From Emydura subglobosa (taxonomy: Eukaryota > Chordata > Testudines > Chelidae): DNA of 64,000 bases. A program made the position numbers and the translations under genes. Each line of letters starts with the position of its first letter. Position 1 is the stretch's first letter. The notes below the pieces were generated by a model that did no database searches, was not told the DNA's origin, and saw only the letters and a list, made by a program, of their open reading frames with translations. The DNA lies in the NCBI GenBank assembly GCA_007922225.1, contig ML680053.1, positions 15,321,877 through 15,385,876 of the forward strand, written 5' to 3'. This document shows, piece by piece, positions 1 to 11,796 of the stretch.

Positions 1-1898
1 TTAGGGATTGTGATAATTATTTTATTCCTTGTGTATTAGATTACACTCCTAGAATATTATCTGGTAGTAAACATTTTGCGCCCCTTGTGTTCCATGCACT
101 GGGAGGGCCCGCTGGGGTAAAGGCACCACATGCCAAGATAAAGAACTCAGGACCCGCTCCCTGAAATGAGAGGGGAGAAACCACTCCAAGCAGCAGACAC
201 CAAGGAGAAGGGTTAAGCCATGCCTTAGGACTAGGTTACATGTCATATTTATTATTAACATTTTATGAAATCCATAATTATCTAGCATAATTATCTAATT
301 ATCTAGTCCTCGATACTGCCCAATGGAGTGGGTATGTCTACAGAAGAAACTATACAAATGTCTATGCATGTGTTTGTGCTATAATCCCCCTATTGTCCAC
401 ATCTCTTTAGATGTACCCATCATCAGATGTACTTTTCTTTATAAGTACCCGCTGAAGACAAGTAGAAGACAGGTAAACTAGCACACCTAAGGGATGTGGG
501 TAATATAGCCCATAGGGCTAGCTTGCCTTTATTATAGTCATTGCCTTGCCTTCATTATATTCTGTCTTCATTATATTCATCGGAAATATAAGGAACCTAC
601 AAGCCTGTATCCTGTAAGACATTCGCTTCAGCAGTTAGCATAAGGCCTATGAACTTTAGCATAGACAAACGGCCCAAAGGTAACCCCTAAGCTTTGGGGA
701 ACTAGAAATAGAGTGTAAGGGGGAATTTGTCCCTAATGACATCAGCCAACCACAGAAATGTGAACTAACACCAGCTTCTGGAAAGAACATCTAACCACAA
801 GAGTGCCATGACAACAAATTGACATACATGATAATAAGTTGAGATAATTAATATATTAACCTATAGAAGGTGTGGCAAACAGCCAACTCCTCCCTAGTGG
901 GTCTCACATCAACCCCTTGTAGTGGGCCAGGGAGTCCCCAGTAACCCTGTCTCCCCTTGGGGGTACCTTGTTCCAGCTTCCTTCTGCTGGCTGGGGCCAG
1001 GGGTTTTCTCCCTCTGTAGCTGCAGAGAAGCACTGTCTCCTAGCCTAGGGGGAAGTTTCTCCTCCAGCTGCTACCAGCCTTCTGACAGCTTCCTCCTTCT
1101 GTGCTTCTCCCCCTCCCTCTAGGGAAGGCAGGGTTTAAGTACACCTGGACTAGCTCTTCATTGGGTCCAGGCGTCCCTAATTGCCCTGCAACAGTCTCTC
1201 CCTTGCTTGCAGGAACCAGGGCTTTAGGCATTCTTGGGCTCACACTCTGGCCCTGGTATGCCTTTTTGCAGCCCTCTGGCCTGACTTTATCACAAAAGAC
1301 ATCCTAACATCAGCAGAGTGATGAAATACAAATAAGGAAGAAGGGAGAAACCCCTACTGAATATGCATTAGTCATAGTGGCGGCAGCGTAACATATTATA
1401 AAAGTTGCATCCCAGCCTGTGGGCAGTAGGAGAGAGAGATGTAGCCCTTGGGAGATGCCAGAATAATGGCCATGGGAGATGAGAAGGAAGGTGATGGTGA
1501 TGACTAAGATAATGGCTAACATTTCAGGTTGTTCTGCAAAGGATGGTGTGAGTATGGACGTTCAAACATACTCGCTATATTATCTCTATCTACCTTACTG
1601 AGAAGGAGTGTTTGTGACTTTGCTAAATGTATCAATACATTATTGACACTATAGAAGAGTTCCTATAGTGTGAATGTTACAACTATGCACTTTGGGTTTT
1701 CCAATGATATAGTAATTTTAATAACATCGGGCTTGATCTTGGGACAATCCTCAAAGAGATAACTGGGAATTCTGAAGTAATCAATACAATTAACGCATAA
1801 TGTATAGATCAGGCTATAGTAAGTGCATGCCTCAAACAATGTTACAGTCCTGTACCAATATACTTCAGTTTTATTCAAAAGCATCTAACAATAGAGGT
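1..1898. other. Unassigned intergenic sequence
   Basis: No host exon is recognisable. Positions 1-880 are AT-rich. Positions 880-1300 are richer in G and C and contain pyrimidine-rich stretches reminiscent of an old LTR, but I could not find ends, a TATA box or a duplication. The open frames here are short and carry no recognisable domain. Confidence 0.5.
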
Positions 1899-2395
1899 TG
1901 TAAGAACCCACCGGGCTGGAACCATGGGGGTTCTGAGCTGCTGATGCTTCATCATTGCCATGGGAATCTTTGGCTGAACTCCCACATGAGGACCATGTGA
2001 GGCTGGGCTCAGCAGGAAGTTCCACTCAGCAGGACATGAGTGGCGGCCCCTCACAGCCCACTGATTGGCCAGTACCAGTATTTAAACCAGGAAGCAATGA
2101 ATGGGAGCTATCTGTGCAAAACACAAACTGCCTACCTATCTCTGTTCCAGACCCGCTCACAATAAACCCTGGACTATAGCTTCCAACCCTGGTTTGTCCT
2201 CGACTTTGCTCTTCAATTGCTGTCTGTAACCTGGCACTTGACCCTGATCTCCTGGTAACCTGACCCTGCCTATCTCCTGATGCCTGAACCTCGATCTGCC
2301 CTCTGGGCTGTCTCTGACTCTGACCTCCCCATACCTGACTCGGCCTGACTCCTGCTCTAACCACTAGTTATGACCACCTTCATCCTGGTCATGAC
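1899..2395 (+). mobile_element. Probable solo LTR
   Basis: The stretch has the layout of a retroviral-type LTR read on the + strand. It begins TGTAAGAACCC. An inverted CCAAT box (ATTGG) is at about 2063, a TATA-like TATTTAAA at about 2079, and a polyadenylation signal AATAAA at 2161, followed by a pyrimidine-rich U5-like tail with repeated CTGACC/CTGAAC phrases. No internal gag or pol follows, so it looks like a solo LTR. The right end is approximate (an ACA at about 2393-2395) and no clear target duplication was seen. Confidence 0.55.
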
Positions 2396-2869
2396 AGTGG
2401 CTGACTAATAGTTTCAATTTCCAGAAATGGCAGGAAACAAGGTAAATCTGCATACACGCTCTATGCTGCCTTCTCTTCTGTTTAAAAAAACTTTGCTTTG
2501 AGAGGTAATCCTCAGAAGGATCCACTACAAAGGGTGACTGGACTATGAAAGTGAGGGGCAAAAGTACTGCAGGGATCTCTCCCTATGTCTCTCACTCTTT
2601 CACCTAAAGAGACAAGAATCAGCCCTTTGACTTTGGAGGAGATCCTGACATGAAAATTTGGTCAACAACGTTGCTGGGAACCTGTGGTAAAGATTTTACC
2701 TTGAACCACATCTAGCTTGTTAAGTTTTATCTATCAGGAAGCAGTTTTTTATTTTTCTTGTAACCATTTCTGACTTTAATACCTTATACTTCCACTCACT
2801 TAAACTCTCTCTTTGTAGTTAAATATATTTGTTTTATTTTTTAACCAAAACTAATCCAGTTTTGTGTTT
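2396..2869. other. Unassigned intergenic sequence
   Basis: Nothing recognisable is seen: no splice-bounded coding exon, no terminal repeat and no foldback. Confidence 0.4.
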
Positions 2870-3245
2870 ATACTGAACTGTTTGGAATATTGACCCCATA
2901 TAGGGACAACAAGTCTCTAATATCTGAACTGTGCAGAAGACTGGACAGTGCAGAACACACATTTTGGGAAAAATCCAGGACTGGGAGTGTGTTGTTGCCA
3001 CCCTGAAAATAGGAACCAAGGCTGCTGGAAGCCAGAATGTGACTGGAGTGTTGCTGACAGGCAGCTCAGTCAGAGCTGCTGAACCAGGGTTCTGGCTATA
3101 CACAGACACTGAGGGTGTGACCTGCATGCTGTTTGTGAGCTGCCCAGGTTGGAAGCAGCAACAACACAGCATTGTGAGACACCCCAGGTTGCAGGGCAAG
3201 TGGTGTCACAGCCCCTCACTGGTCTGGGTTGAACCCCAAAATGTG
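2870..3245. repeat. Unclassified dispersed repeat, LTR-like
   Basis: The right half contains phrases resembling the 3' part of the TG...CA insertion at 10465-11791: a GATGCTGT(G)TGTG(G)GCTG-CCCAGG block, then a CAC/CAGCATTG block and a GGTGTCACAGC block. This suggests a shared repeat family. It also hosts a long open frame (2931-3437) with no recognisable domain, which I do not call as a gene. Family and exact ends are not established. Confidence 0.35.
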
Positions 3246-5889
3246 ACAATCAGAAAAAGACTAAAAAATAAGGTAATTTTATTTTCACACTTACACATGA
3301 TGAGACACCTATTTTTGTCTGATATATTTGGTGCTTGTATCTTTTCATGTCTTTCCATTTTCTCTCAGCTTGGTCAGCATCTTTTCAATGGGACTCATTC
3401 ACCTTGGAAAGGAAAGGCAGAGCACTTTATGAACTAATTTTGACACTTACAATTTCCACCCCCATTATATCTGTTTGATTCAGGGGACAAGAGTAATGTA
3501 TATATGTCATTTTTATATTGGTGGTAGACTAGGTGTTTGGAGAGAACTTTTCTATTCCTGTCCACTGTCAAGCAAAACCCAGAATGAAGACAAAGGAGTA
3601 GATTCAAGCCTCCAGATTCTATGTGCAGCTCTAGCAGCATCTCAGGGCCACAGTGGGCCGGGGAGAATTCCATTAACTCAGGAGCAGCACAGAGACTATG
3701 TAAGTGGCCAAACACTAACCACTCACAGACCCCTGGGGTAAAGGACATGTCAGGTTGTACTGCACTAGTGAATGCTATGGGGATTCTTGCCTGCAGAGCA
3801 GCCCATAGCTAGCCCAGTTAGGACTGTTGTAAATTAGCACAGTCCCTGGAGTGGCTCAAAATTATCCCTGGCATATCCCAAAGCAGCTTAATCACTTAGG
3901 AAACACAGTACAGAATCTAACCTAAAAACAGTAACAGACAGAACCTATCATCTTCATCTGTTTGCTTCCTCCACTATTCTTCATAACTCTTAATCTAAAC
4001 TGTGGATGAGAGTTGAGGAATATGAATTGCTGTTTTTACTTAAACCTGAAAGAAAAGGTCTGCTATTCTAATAGTGAACAATAAGCAAAGAGACATTGCT
4101 GAACAGTTTTCTGAAATCGAAATTGTCACCTGGCTTAGAATCGTGGGTGTTTATATAATATTTCTTCCAACAGTGACTCGGGATGCATTTTCAGAGCAGC
4201 TGGAAGTGGTGTTACAAAAGAACAAGCAAGTTAGAACAGAGAGTTTGTAGAAACATTATTAAGGACATTTCCTTGAAAACAGAATATTTCTTTTTTCCTT
4301 GTAATTGTAAAACCATCTCTAAAAGCTGGTACAGTGTCCAATTGATGAACAATTTCTGTCCACCCCAAGGACTCCAAACCACAAAGCAGTGCTCTGCAAA
4401 ACACTCAGACTGAAATCATCACCTGGTTTGGTGTTTTGTTACCAATTTGAAACTCAAGTGAAGATTATTGAAAGATTCCCCAGCAATAATGACGAACCTT
4501 CTTATAAGAACCCAGCCCTGGATTTGAGCAAATGTGGTCCCATGTATAATTTCAGGTTTAAACTAGATTAAAGGGGGAGATTTCAACTTGGGTGGAGGAG
4601 GTGGCTCTGGTGCTGCCCAGCTTGTTTTGTGGATAAACACAGTTCTGAGCACTAAATTAACTTTTTAGGTAACAGGTCTTAATCAATGCATATAAAAGCA
4701 GTTTCTTGGAATACAACCCTGTGATTTACTTTTATTCATTGATCAATAAACATTTAAAAAACCAAAAAATCATTATATATACCATAATATTGTTTATTAT
4801 GCACACACAGAGTGTATCTGTTTGGATACAGGTAAGAAGTATATACTGAAGAAAAGCACTTAGATGATAAGAATAACTATTAAAATACTATCTACTCTGA
4901 ATTAAATACCATATGCTTCCGTGTCATTACTGTGGACTCTGCTGCCACCGCGTGGAAAATTAAATAATCACTCTCTCTCCATCAGAAGTGTTCCAGACAC
5001 AAAGGTTTGGCTATGGACAAAGGCTTTGAATGAGGAACAGCAGGCATGTGTTCAAGAATTTCAAAAACTTTGGATATAGCATTTCCTGATGGAACTAAAT
5101 ATGTTGAGGTCTTGTATCAGGTTATCCCTTAAAGCTTGGCAGAGCAAAAGGGGAAAGGAGGGAATATGATGACCAGTCACTTACTGCCCCATCCAGTCAG
5201 ACAAATGGTGGTGAACTACAAAGAAGATGGGGGAGAACAGCACTAGAGCACAGGCCAGACTGAATCCTCAATGAATACACAAAGGGCAGGATAATAGAGA
5301 ATCTGGCCCTTAGTTTTAAGAGAGGCTTTGAAGACTCAAATGGATTCAGTGGCAATAGGCGGGGATTGCTGTATAATTGTTAGAGGAGACTACTGGAAGT
5401 CAGAACTCCCAGATCTTGCTCTGCTTGCTTGCTTGCTCTTCTGTCTTGCTTTGAATTTGGGCAAGCTAGTCAACCTCTGTACTTCAGCTTATCCATGTTT
5501 TCCCCCACAGGAGGGAGGAGGTTTAATCTTTGTAAAACTCCAGGGTCCTCAAGTGAAAGGCACTAAGAGGTGCAAACCATTAGTATTATTTCAAATGGAG
5601 GCAACGAAATTGTGCAGTGCTCTTCCGTTCCTTTAAAAATCTATCACCAAGCCCCAAAGTTATGTGCTGCGCTAGCAATGCATTAAGTGCAGGGATTTTT
5701 ACAGCCTAGATTTGGCTCTCCACTGTCTCTTTTTTGTTTGTGAGAATGTCTGTGTACGGGTTGATGAGGAAAAGCAAAGAGTAAAGCCCTCCAGCCCCAA
5801 TGTAGTTAGTAGTGCCACTAGCCACCTCATGTTTATATACCAAGATCTTCACACCACCAACCATCTATTTCCCTGCAAACCTACTTCAC
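3246..5889. other. Unassigned intergenic sequence
   Basis: AT-rich sequence with no recognisable gene or well-bounded repeat. A short CTTG tetranucleotide run occurs near 5422. Confidence 0.4.
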
Positions 5890-5944
5890 TCCCCTGAGCG
5901 ACAAAAGTTTTGCCGGCATAAGTGCTAGTGTAGATAAAGTCTGA
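5890..5944. repeat. Right-end remnant of a foldback MITE
   Basis: The sequence CCCCTGAGCGACAAAAG followed by TTTTGCCGGCATAAGTG and CTAGTGTAGA closely matches the right arm of the foldback MITE at 17095-17410 (CCCCTGAGCGACAGAAG, TTTTGCCGGCATAAGT, TAGTGTACA). It is one arm only, so the element is truncated. Confidence 0.6.
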
Positions 5945-6249
5945 AACGTGCTCAAAAATACACCACCAAACACTTTTTAAAGCTTCCTGGACTGCCAGTT
6001 ATGACGTATCCCATGCCAGAAAAAGGGCATGCTGTCAGAAAAAGTCAGAAACTGGCATGTGGAGCCATTCTAAAGCCTGTCTGAAGAGTGAAGTGGAAAT
6101 AGAAAACTTCAAGTGTTTAATTATTCCTCTGCCCATTTCCCCACCTTCCATCTGCACACCAGCTAGGGGAGACCCTCTCAGCTCAAGCACCAAAGGCGAC
6201 ACAGTCCCACCCCCACCTGAGCACACCTGTCCACTGCCAGAGCTGAACC

Positions 6250-6457
6250 CAGGGCTGTATTATCCATTAGGCACAATAGGCACAGTGCCTAGGGCCTACG
6301 AAACTTTCAGGGCCTATGAAAACATTTGTATATATAATTTTTTTTTTTAATTTAAAAAACTATTTATTAATAGCTTCAAATCAAATTAGTTATTTCGGTC
6401 GGGGGGCCTACGAAGGCAAGTGTGCCTAGGGCCTACCAAGGTCTTAAAACGGCCCTG
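6250..6457. mobile_element. Non-autonomous hAT-type MITE, 208 bp
   Basis: The element begins CAGGGCTGTATTA and ends with a sequence whose complement reads CAGGGCCGTTTTA, giving imperfect terminal inverted repeats. It is flanked by a perfect 8-bp direct duplication, GCTGAACC, at 6242-6249 and 6458-6465. CAGGG...CCCTG ends with 8-bp duplications are the hallmark of hAT transposons. It has no coding capacity, and the interior is T/A-rich with GGGCCTACGAA repeats near both ends. Family membership is inferred from ends and duplication only. Confidence 0.85.
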
Positions 6458-6819
6458 GCTGAACCACTGCCTGCCTCATAGCTACAGGCTACAGCCCTGC
6501 CATAGTTAAATTCCACACTGACTTGCAGTGTCTCTGGAGAATACCCTAGAACGCTGTTAATGGAGCCTTCCACTCTGGGCCATTGGCTGCTTCCAAATAG
6601 TTGTCCCTACCCAAGCCATTAAATCTTGGCTGTGGCTCTGAACGGTTTCAAATGTTTAGAAATTACATTGCCTATTGAGGGGAAATGAGGCCTTGTTTTT
6701 ACTCTGCTGTAGAAAGTTTACATCTCAGAGATGGTAAAAAAAAATAGATATGCATTTTAAAACATCACTTAAAATAATCACAGCAGCCAATTGGTGATTT
6801 ATTCATTGAGGATTTAATC

Positions 6820-6926
6820 AAGGTGTTGAGCATACTGGCCCAATCATCCCATGGACTTCAGTGGGGTGACATGTTTTACTTTCAAGTATGTGCATTGCTG
6901 GATCAGGCTAGAATGCTCAGCACCTT
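6820..6926. repeat. Foldback MITE remnant
   Basis: The left arm (AAGGTGTTGAGCATACTGGCC) and right arm (CTAGAATGCTCAGCACCTT) are imperfect inverted complements flanking a CCATGGACTTCAGTGGGG-type core. This resembles short foldback MITEs common in turtle DNA. No target duplication was resolved. Confidence 0.5.
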
Positions 6927-7489
6927 GGATTACTGAGATCTTATACCTGGGCAAAGCAGGCACGGATAGTGCTTAATCACACAAAGCAAAGGAAGTGCAG
7001 AATCAGAGCCAAAGAGTAGCGATGGACCAAAGGAAAGCTATCTAAAGCCCGATAGCGTCCTCAGTACAAATAATGTGAAGGCACCGAGTTACAAAAAGAA
7101 ATAAACTAGCCTGACTGCATAGCTGTTCTGCTCGTTTGACACGGCTGCATTTAAACATAAACCCTATTATCAATGTCATATTTAGTGACTGTACTGCTCT
7201 TTTGGTGCTTGTTCCTGTTGGGAGCTTTAACAGCCTAGAGACACCTACCTATTTTACTGCCCCACGGGTAAAGCTTACTGCACTTTGTCCCATTCAAATG
7301 CTCGCTGTAGCATACATGTGAATGACATTCCTCCTTGTTTTATAATAAGAGAATTCAGAATGGTTACCAAAGACAGAGATAAGAGGCAGCCAGCTAGCTA
7401 AGAGCCTAAAGGGAGAGCGAAAAGGTAGGGAGGAGAGGCACAGCAGATAACTACCTTTAGAAGACTTGATTGAGCAACCACATCAGCCA
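6927..7489. other. Unassigned intergenic sequence
   Basis: Nothing recognisable before the Penelope-like fragment. The upstream reverse transcriptase part expected of a complete Penelope-like element was not seen here, which fits a 5'-truncated copy. Confidence 0.4.
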
Positions 7490-7900
7490 CACCATAAGGA
7501 GCTCATTCATCTGCACATCTACTAATGTAATATATGCCATCATGTGCCAGCAATGCCCCTCTGCCATGTACATTGGCCAAACCAGACTGTCACTACGCAA
7601 AAGAATAAATGGACACAAATCAGACATAAAAAATGGTAACATCCATAAACCAGTCGGAGAGCACTTCAATCTCCCAGGACACTCTGTAGCTGACTTGAAA
7701 GTTGCCATACTTCTACAAAAAGACTTCAAAAACAAACTTCAAAGAGAAACTGCAGAGTTGGAATTACTGATCCCTGTTGAAAGACTCTGCTGCATTCTGG
7801 TCTATGAAGACTCAAAGTTCATGATAGATTCTGATGGGTTTTTTTTAAGTTACTATAAAAAACATCAGAGATTCTCCCTTCAATAAACTTATCACTCTGT
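7490..7900 (+). pseudogene. Penelope-like element fragment, GIY-YIG endonuclease domain
   Basis: An open frame from 7470 to 7886 encodes a recognisable GIY-YIG endonuclease, the C-terminal domain of Penelope-like retroelements. It nicks target DNA during retrotransposition. Counting from the in-frame Met at 7470, the GIY-like triplet is VIY (residues 20-22) and the YIG is residues 34-36 (MYIGQT). The family's basic LRKR follows at 42-45, His49 lies just after, and GEHF with the likely catalytic Glu is at 63-66. Cys15, Cys26 and Cys29 fit the zinc-binding CX2C addition of Penelope-type domains. Similarity fades after about residue 95, the end is unrelated, and no reverse transcriptase precedes it. 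It is a 3' fragment of a dead copy, not a host gene. Homology starts near residue 10, so the Met is probably not a true start. Confidence 0.75.
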
Positions 7901-8714
7901 GAAACTGCTGGATCCTTTTAGCATCACACAGCAGAAAGCCCATGAATAGACCAGCTGCGTTGTTGGTTCCAGAATTGTAGTATATATATATGCTAATGTG
8001 TCTGTGCCAGAGTTAGGACCTGTCTTTGGGATTGTGCTGAAAACTGTTAATCTATATTTTCAGTGTCTTCAGTCTCTGGCTGGATTGAGATTTAGAGTAG
8101 AATTTTCAGAAGTGCCTAACTGGTCTATGAGCACAAGTCCCATTGACTTTCTAATTAGGGTCCTGGTCCAGGAATAGGACTCCGAGGAACTACCACAATA
8201 CAAATAAATAAATTACTATGATCATTATAAAAATAGGTTTCCTTGATATACTTTGTTCTTTTTCACCAAATATGCAATATTCATTCTTCTTCAGAAAAAA
8301 AATCAAGGCGAACAACAATCAGGCTTCTCTTGTTCAGAATTTCCCTGGTGATACATCAAACCACATATGCACACACACACAGACACATAATAAAGAATCT
8401 GTATGCTTGTGGGAGGCAATGTAAGTCTCAGACTAAACATGTTCTTATGTTAATAATATGAAACCTCAGCAACATGACTTTTGTGAGCCTCCAAAAAAGC
8501 TTGGAGCTCGAAAAGACCCCCAAGGTTAACTGCCAGAGTAACGAGAGAAGTACTATGGTTATTAAAAGAGATATTCAAAGGAGGAAGAAGGGACAGTGGT
8601 GAGGAGAGCCAAGTTTACATTTTGTCTGTCACCCTTTCAAAGAAATTTGATGGTATCCAAAGTCAGGTGCTCCAGATATGTTTGTGCAGTAATAAAAAGA
8701 AATGGTTACAAGTC
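7901..8714. other. Unassigned intergenic sequence
   Basis: AT-rich with short (TA) and (CA) runs near 7980 and 8365. No gene or bounded repeat was recognised. Confidence 0.4.
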
Positions 8715-9149
8715 TCTGCTGTAACTGTTGTTCCTAGAGTTGTGTTACACGTGCCCATTCTATTTTAGGTGCATGCATACACAGTGCACGGTTGTAGGAG
8801 ATTTTTTCCTCAGCGGTACTCATCAGGGTGGCACATGCGCCTTGTGCTGCTGTGTGACGGTATGAAGGGCAAAACTGCCTCTGAACCCCCACAGTTCCTT
8901 CTTACCAAACAGACTCCAATACAGAGGGGAAAGAGGGTGGGTCATGGAATGGACATCTCAAAGAACAACAGTTACAGAACAGTTACTAACTGTTTCTTCT
9001 TCTTCAAGTGATTGCACATGTCCATTTCACTTCAGGTGACTCACAAGCAGTTCAGTCTGGAAGTGGGATTGGAATCTACCTGAATAATGACTGAAGGACC
9101 ACACATTCAAATCTGGCATCATCTCTAGATTGCTGAGAAATTGCATAAT
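8715..9149 (-). repeat. DIRS 3' terminal region with inverted repeats
   Basis: On the + strand, CTGTAACTGTTGTTCCTAG at about 8719 reappears inverted around 8960-8985, where the complement reads CTGTAACTGTTGTTCTTTG. DIRS elements end in inverted and internally complementary repeats rather than LTRs. The + strand at 8719-8860 also resembles the start of the plus-strand DIRS at about 57325-57520 (GTTCCT/GTTCTCC, then TACACGTGCCCATTCTA or TACATGTATATTCCACA, TAGGTG, and a CAGTGCAC block). Confidence 0.55.
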
Positions 9150-10270
9150 CGGAGGCAAAGGTATGCACTGCAGATCAAGTTGCAGCTCTAGAAATGTCCA
9201 GAATAGGCACTGGGACTAGAAAGACTGTAGAGGCTGCATGGGATCTGGTTGAATTCGCTAGAACCCTGTTTGGTGGAGTAACATTGCCCATGTTGAAGCA
9301 CAAACATATGCAAGAAGGGATCCACAAGGAGATTCTCTGAGAAGAGACTGGTAGGCCCTTCATTCTGTCTGCAATTGCCACAAAAAATTGCGTGGAGGGT
9401 CTAAATGGTTTGATCCTGTCAAAGTAAAATGCTAACACTGTCCTGAGAACAAATGTATGGAGTCTTTCCTCATCCTCTGATGAGGATTCAGGAAGAAAGC
9501 TGGCAAATATACTACCTGATTAATATGGAAGTGAGACACCATTTTGGTGAGAAACTTGGGATGAGAGTGTAGGTATACCTTGTCCTTGTAGAAGACTGTA
9601 TACGGAGGAACAGACACTAAATCATGTAATTCACCAACTCTCTTGGCCCAGGTGATTACCACCAAAAAGGCTACCTTCACTGAGAGATGGAGTAAGAACA
9701 GGCAGCAAATGGTTCAAAGGGAGGACCCATTAGCTTTGTCAATACCAGGTTTAAGTCCCTATGGGAATACGATCCTCTACTTGGAGATATAAGTGATCCA
9801 GACCTTCAAAAACCTGACTGACATGGGACTGGAGAAAAGAGAGTGATTATCAATCAGAGGGTGGAAAACCAAGACAGCTACCAGGTGGATCCTGGTGAAA
9901 CTAATGGCAAGAACGTGCTGATTCACGTATAAGAAATAATCCAGCACATGTTGTATTGGAACCCAGGACTGGGGAAACCCTGTTGGGACCAGAGGGAGAA
10001 TCACTTCCACTTCACCAGGCAAGTATACCTCGTAGAAGGTTTTCTACTATTCAAAATTACATCTTGTATGACTTTTGAACAGCTCTCTTCCTGAGGTGTT
10101 AACCACAGAGCATCCAACCTGTCAGGTGAAGGGCCTCTAGGCTGGATTGGAGGAGATGACTGTGGTCCTGTCAGATTAGGTCTCAGTCCAGAAGTAGTGT
10201 CAACAAAGCCTTTCCTGAAAAGCTCAGCAGGATGGAAAACCAGTGTTGGTGAGTCCACCCTGATGCTACA
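9150..10270 (-). pseudogene. DIRS tyrosine recombinase, decayed
   Basis: The protein cuts and rejoins DNA to integrate the circular DIRS cDNA. The N-terminal SAM-like core-binding part is read in 10258-10001 (ends NSRKPSTRYTCLVKWK) and 10022-9777 (VLDYFLYVNQHVLAISFTRI, LVAVLVFHPL). The catalytic part runs through 9680-9432 (KVAFLVVITWAKRVGELHDL, with the first conserved Arg in the AKRVGEL helix) and 9438-9175 (IKPFRPSTQFFVA, SSQRISLW, then HxxR-type VLANSTRSHAAS near 9225-9260). Pieces lie in different frames, so it is a pseudogene. It is the last gene of the element, as in DIRS families. The second copy in the window starts at about 63700 on the + strand. Confidence 0.7.
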
Positions 10271-10464
10271 AGTATCACATGGGGTGGTCTTGCTTGATTT
10301 TTAACAACACTCTGGGTACAAATGGAATAGGAGAAATGCATAAAGAAGCATGTCTATCCATGGCAACGGAAAAGCGTCCAAGAGAAATCCTGGACTGTGA
10401 CCTGCTCATGAACAAAACTGATGACACTTCCTGTTGATTTTGGTTGCAAATAGGTCTATGTGGG

Positions 10465-11791
10465 TGTGACACAATGCACCCCCATGTACACCCTTATGGT
10501 GTGATTGTGTATCATTCATGTTCACCCTTAGAGTATAATTGTGTATTGCTTAATGCAAACTATGTCATGTAATGTATTTTTGGAATGCTTATAGTAGTAT
10601 GTTTGTTGCAATGTCATATGTATGGTTATGAAGCTCTGCTATGTAATATTCCCAAATATGTGTCTCATAGCTAAAGGCAGATCCAGGCAAACACTAAAAG
10701 CAAGGGAGGTAGTTCACACCTCACTAAGGCATGCATAAAACTAACCAGCTCTTCCAGGAACAATGGTCTAGTCTAAGCATTAATAAGGGGATGCTCATTG
10801 ACTCAAGAGCAGAAAGCCATACCATACATTGTCTGTCACCTGACCCCAGAGGGGGTGAAGGAACATGTTAAAAGAAGAGATGTTTTACAGTCTGGAACTC
10901 TCTCTTCCACTTCCATCTACAAAACAACATCAAGCAACTGAAGGACTGTCCACATGGGAAGGGCCTGGCTGAAGGAATCACCCAGCCTGTGGTGAGCATT
11001 ATCTGACTTTGTAAGGTTACTGAAAACTGTTTATCTGTCTGTAAAAAGTAACTAGAATTTTACAAACAACCATCTGTCTCTAAATAACTGAAAGTTTACA
11101 AGCAAATATCTGTCTGTAAACATAAAATGACCAATAATAAAATTGTGTATTATAAAAAATAATTGCATGCATAATAAAATATTAGGCCTTTGTATCTTTC
11201 TTTGGTTTCATGTTTGTATTGTTTACATTTATGCTCTTTACTTAATATTAATGACTAAATAAATAAGCCATATTTCTTCAGTTAAAACCCTATTCGTATT
11301 CTTGTTCGGTCACCCCGCCCCTCGGCTGAGGCAACTCCTCTGCTTCCAAAGACCCACACTCCTAAAGCTAAGGTCTTTCAGGCCGCTCTGAGTCCACGGT
11401 TTTATCTAAAGCAGTGCATATGGTTTAATGTGTGTTAGAAAGTTCATTTAGAGTGACAGAGCTGATGCACATCAATTTCTTTGATAAACTGATGAACTAA
11501 TTATGAGCTTGCAGGGTTCAGTAGGTAGTACTGAACATTGCAAGACAGAAGTTCCTAGGGTTGCATCTGGGACTGGGGGTGTTTTCTGGGGTCATTCTAT
11601 TGCCTAATCCCATAACTGGCTGGTCAGAAACACTCACTCACTGAGTTGAGGGCCACTTGCTTGCAGGATGCTGTGTGTGGGCTGACCCAGGAGTGAGGGT
11701 TCACACAGTGAGGCAGAGTAAGATGAGTACCATGAGTGAGGGATTGGGGTGTCACAGCTATACACCAGTCCAGATAGCAGAGGGGAACACA
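10465..11791. mobile_element. LTR-like insertion, 1327 bp, with 5-bp target duplication
   Basis: The insertion interrupts the RNase H region of the minus-strand DIRS. It starts TGTGACACAATGC and ends GGGGAACACA, so it is bounded TG...CA. It is flanked by the direct duplication GTGGG at 10460-10464 and 11792-11796. Removing it and one GTGGG lets the DIRS reading frame continue across the junction. TG...CA ends and a 5-bp duplication point to an LTR retroelement, most simply a long solo LTR. AATAAA signals occur near 11130-11175, and a GC-rich block at about 11300-11400. No gag or pol motif was seen. A related repeat may lie at 2870-3245. Confidence 0.75.
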
Positions 11792-11796
11792 GTGGG

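Noticed and set aside
2931..3437. 168-residue open frame on the + strand
   Set aside because: No recognisable domain, no splice or start context, and the sequence looks like a dispersed repeat with phrases shared with the LTR-like insertion at 10465-11791.
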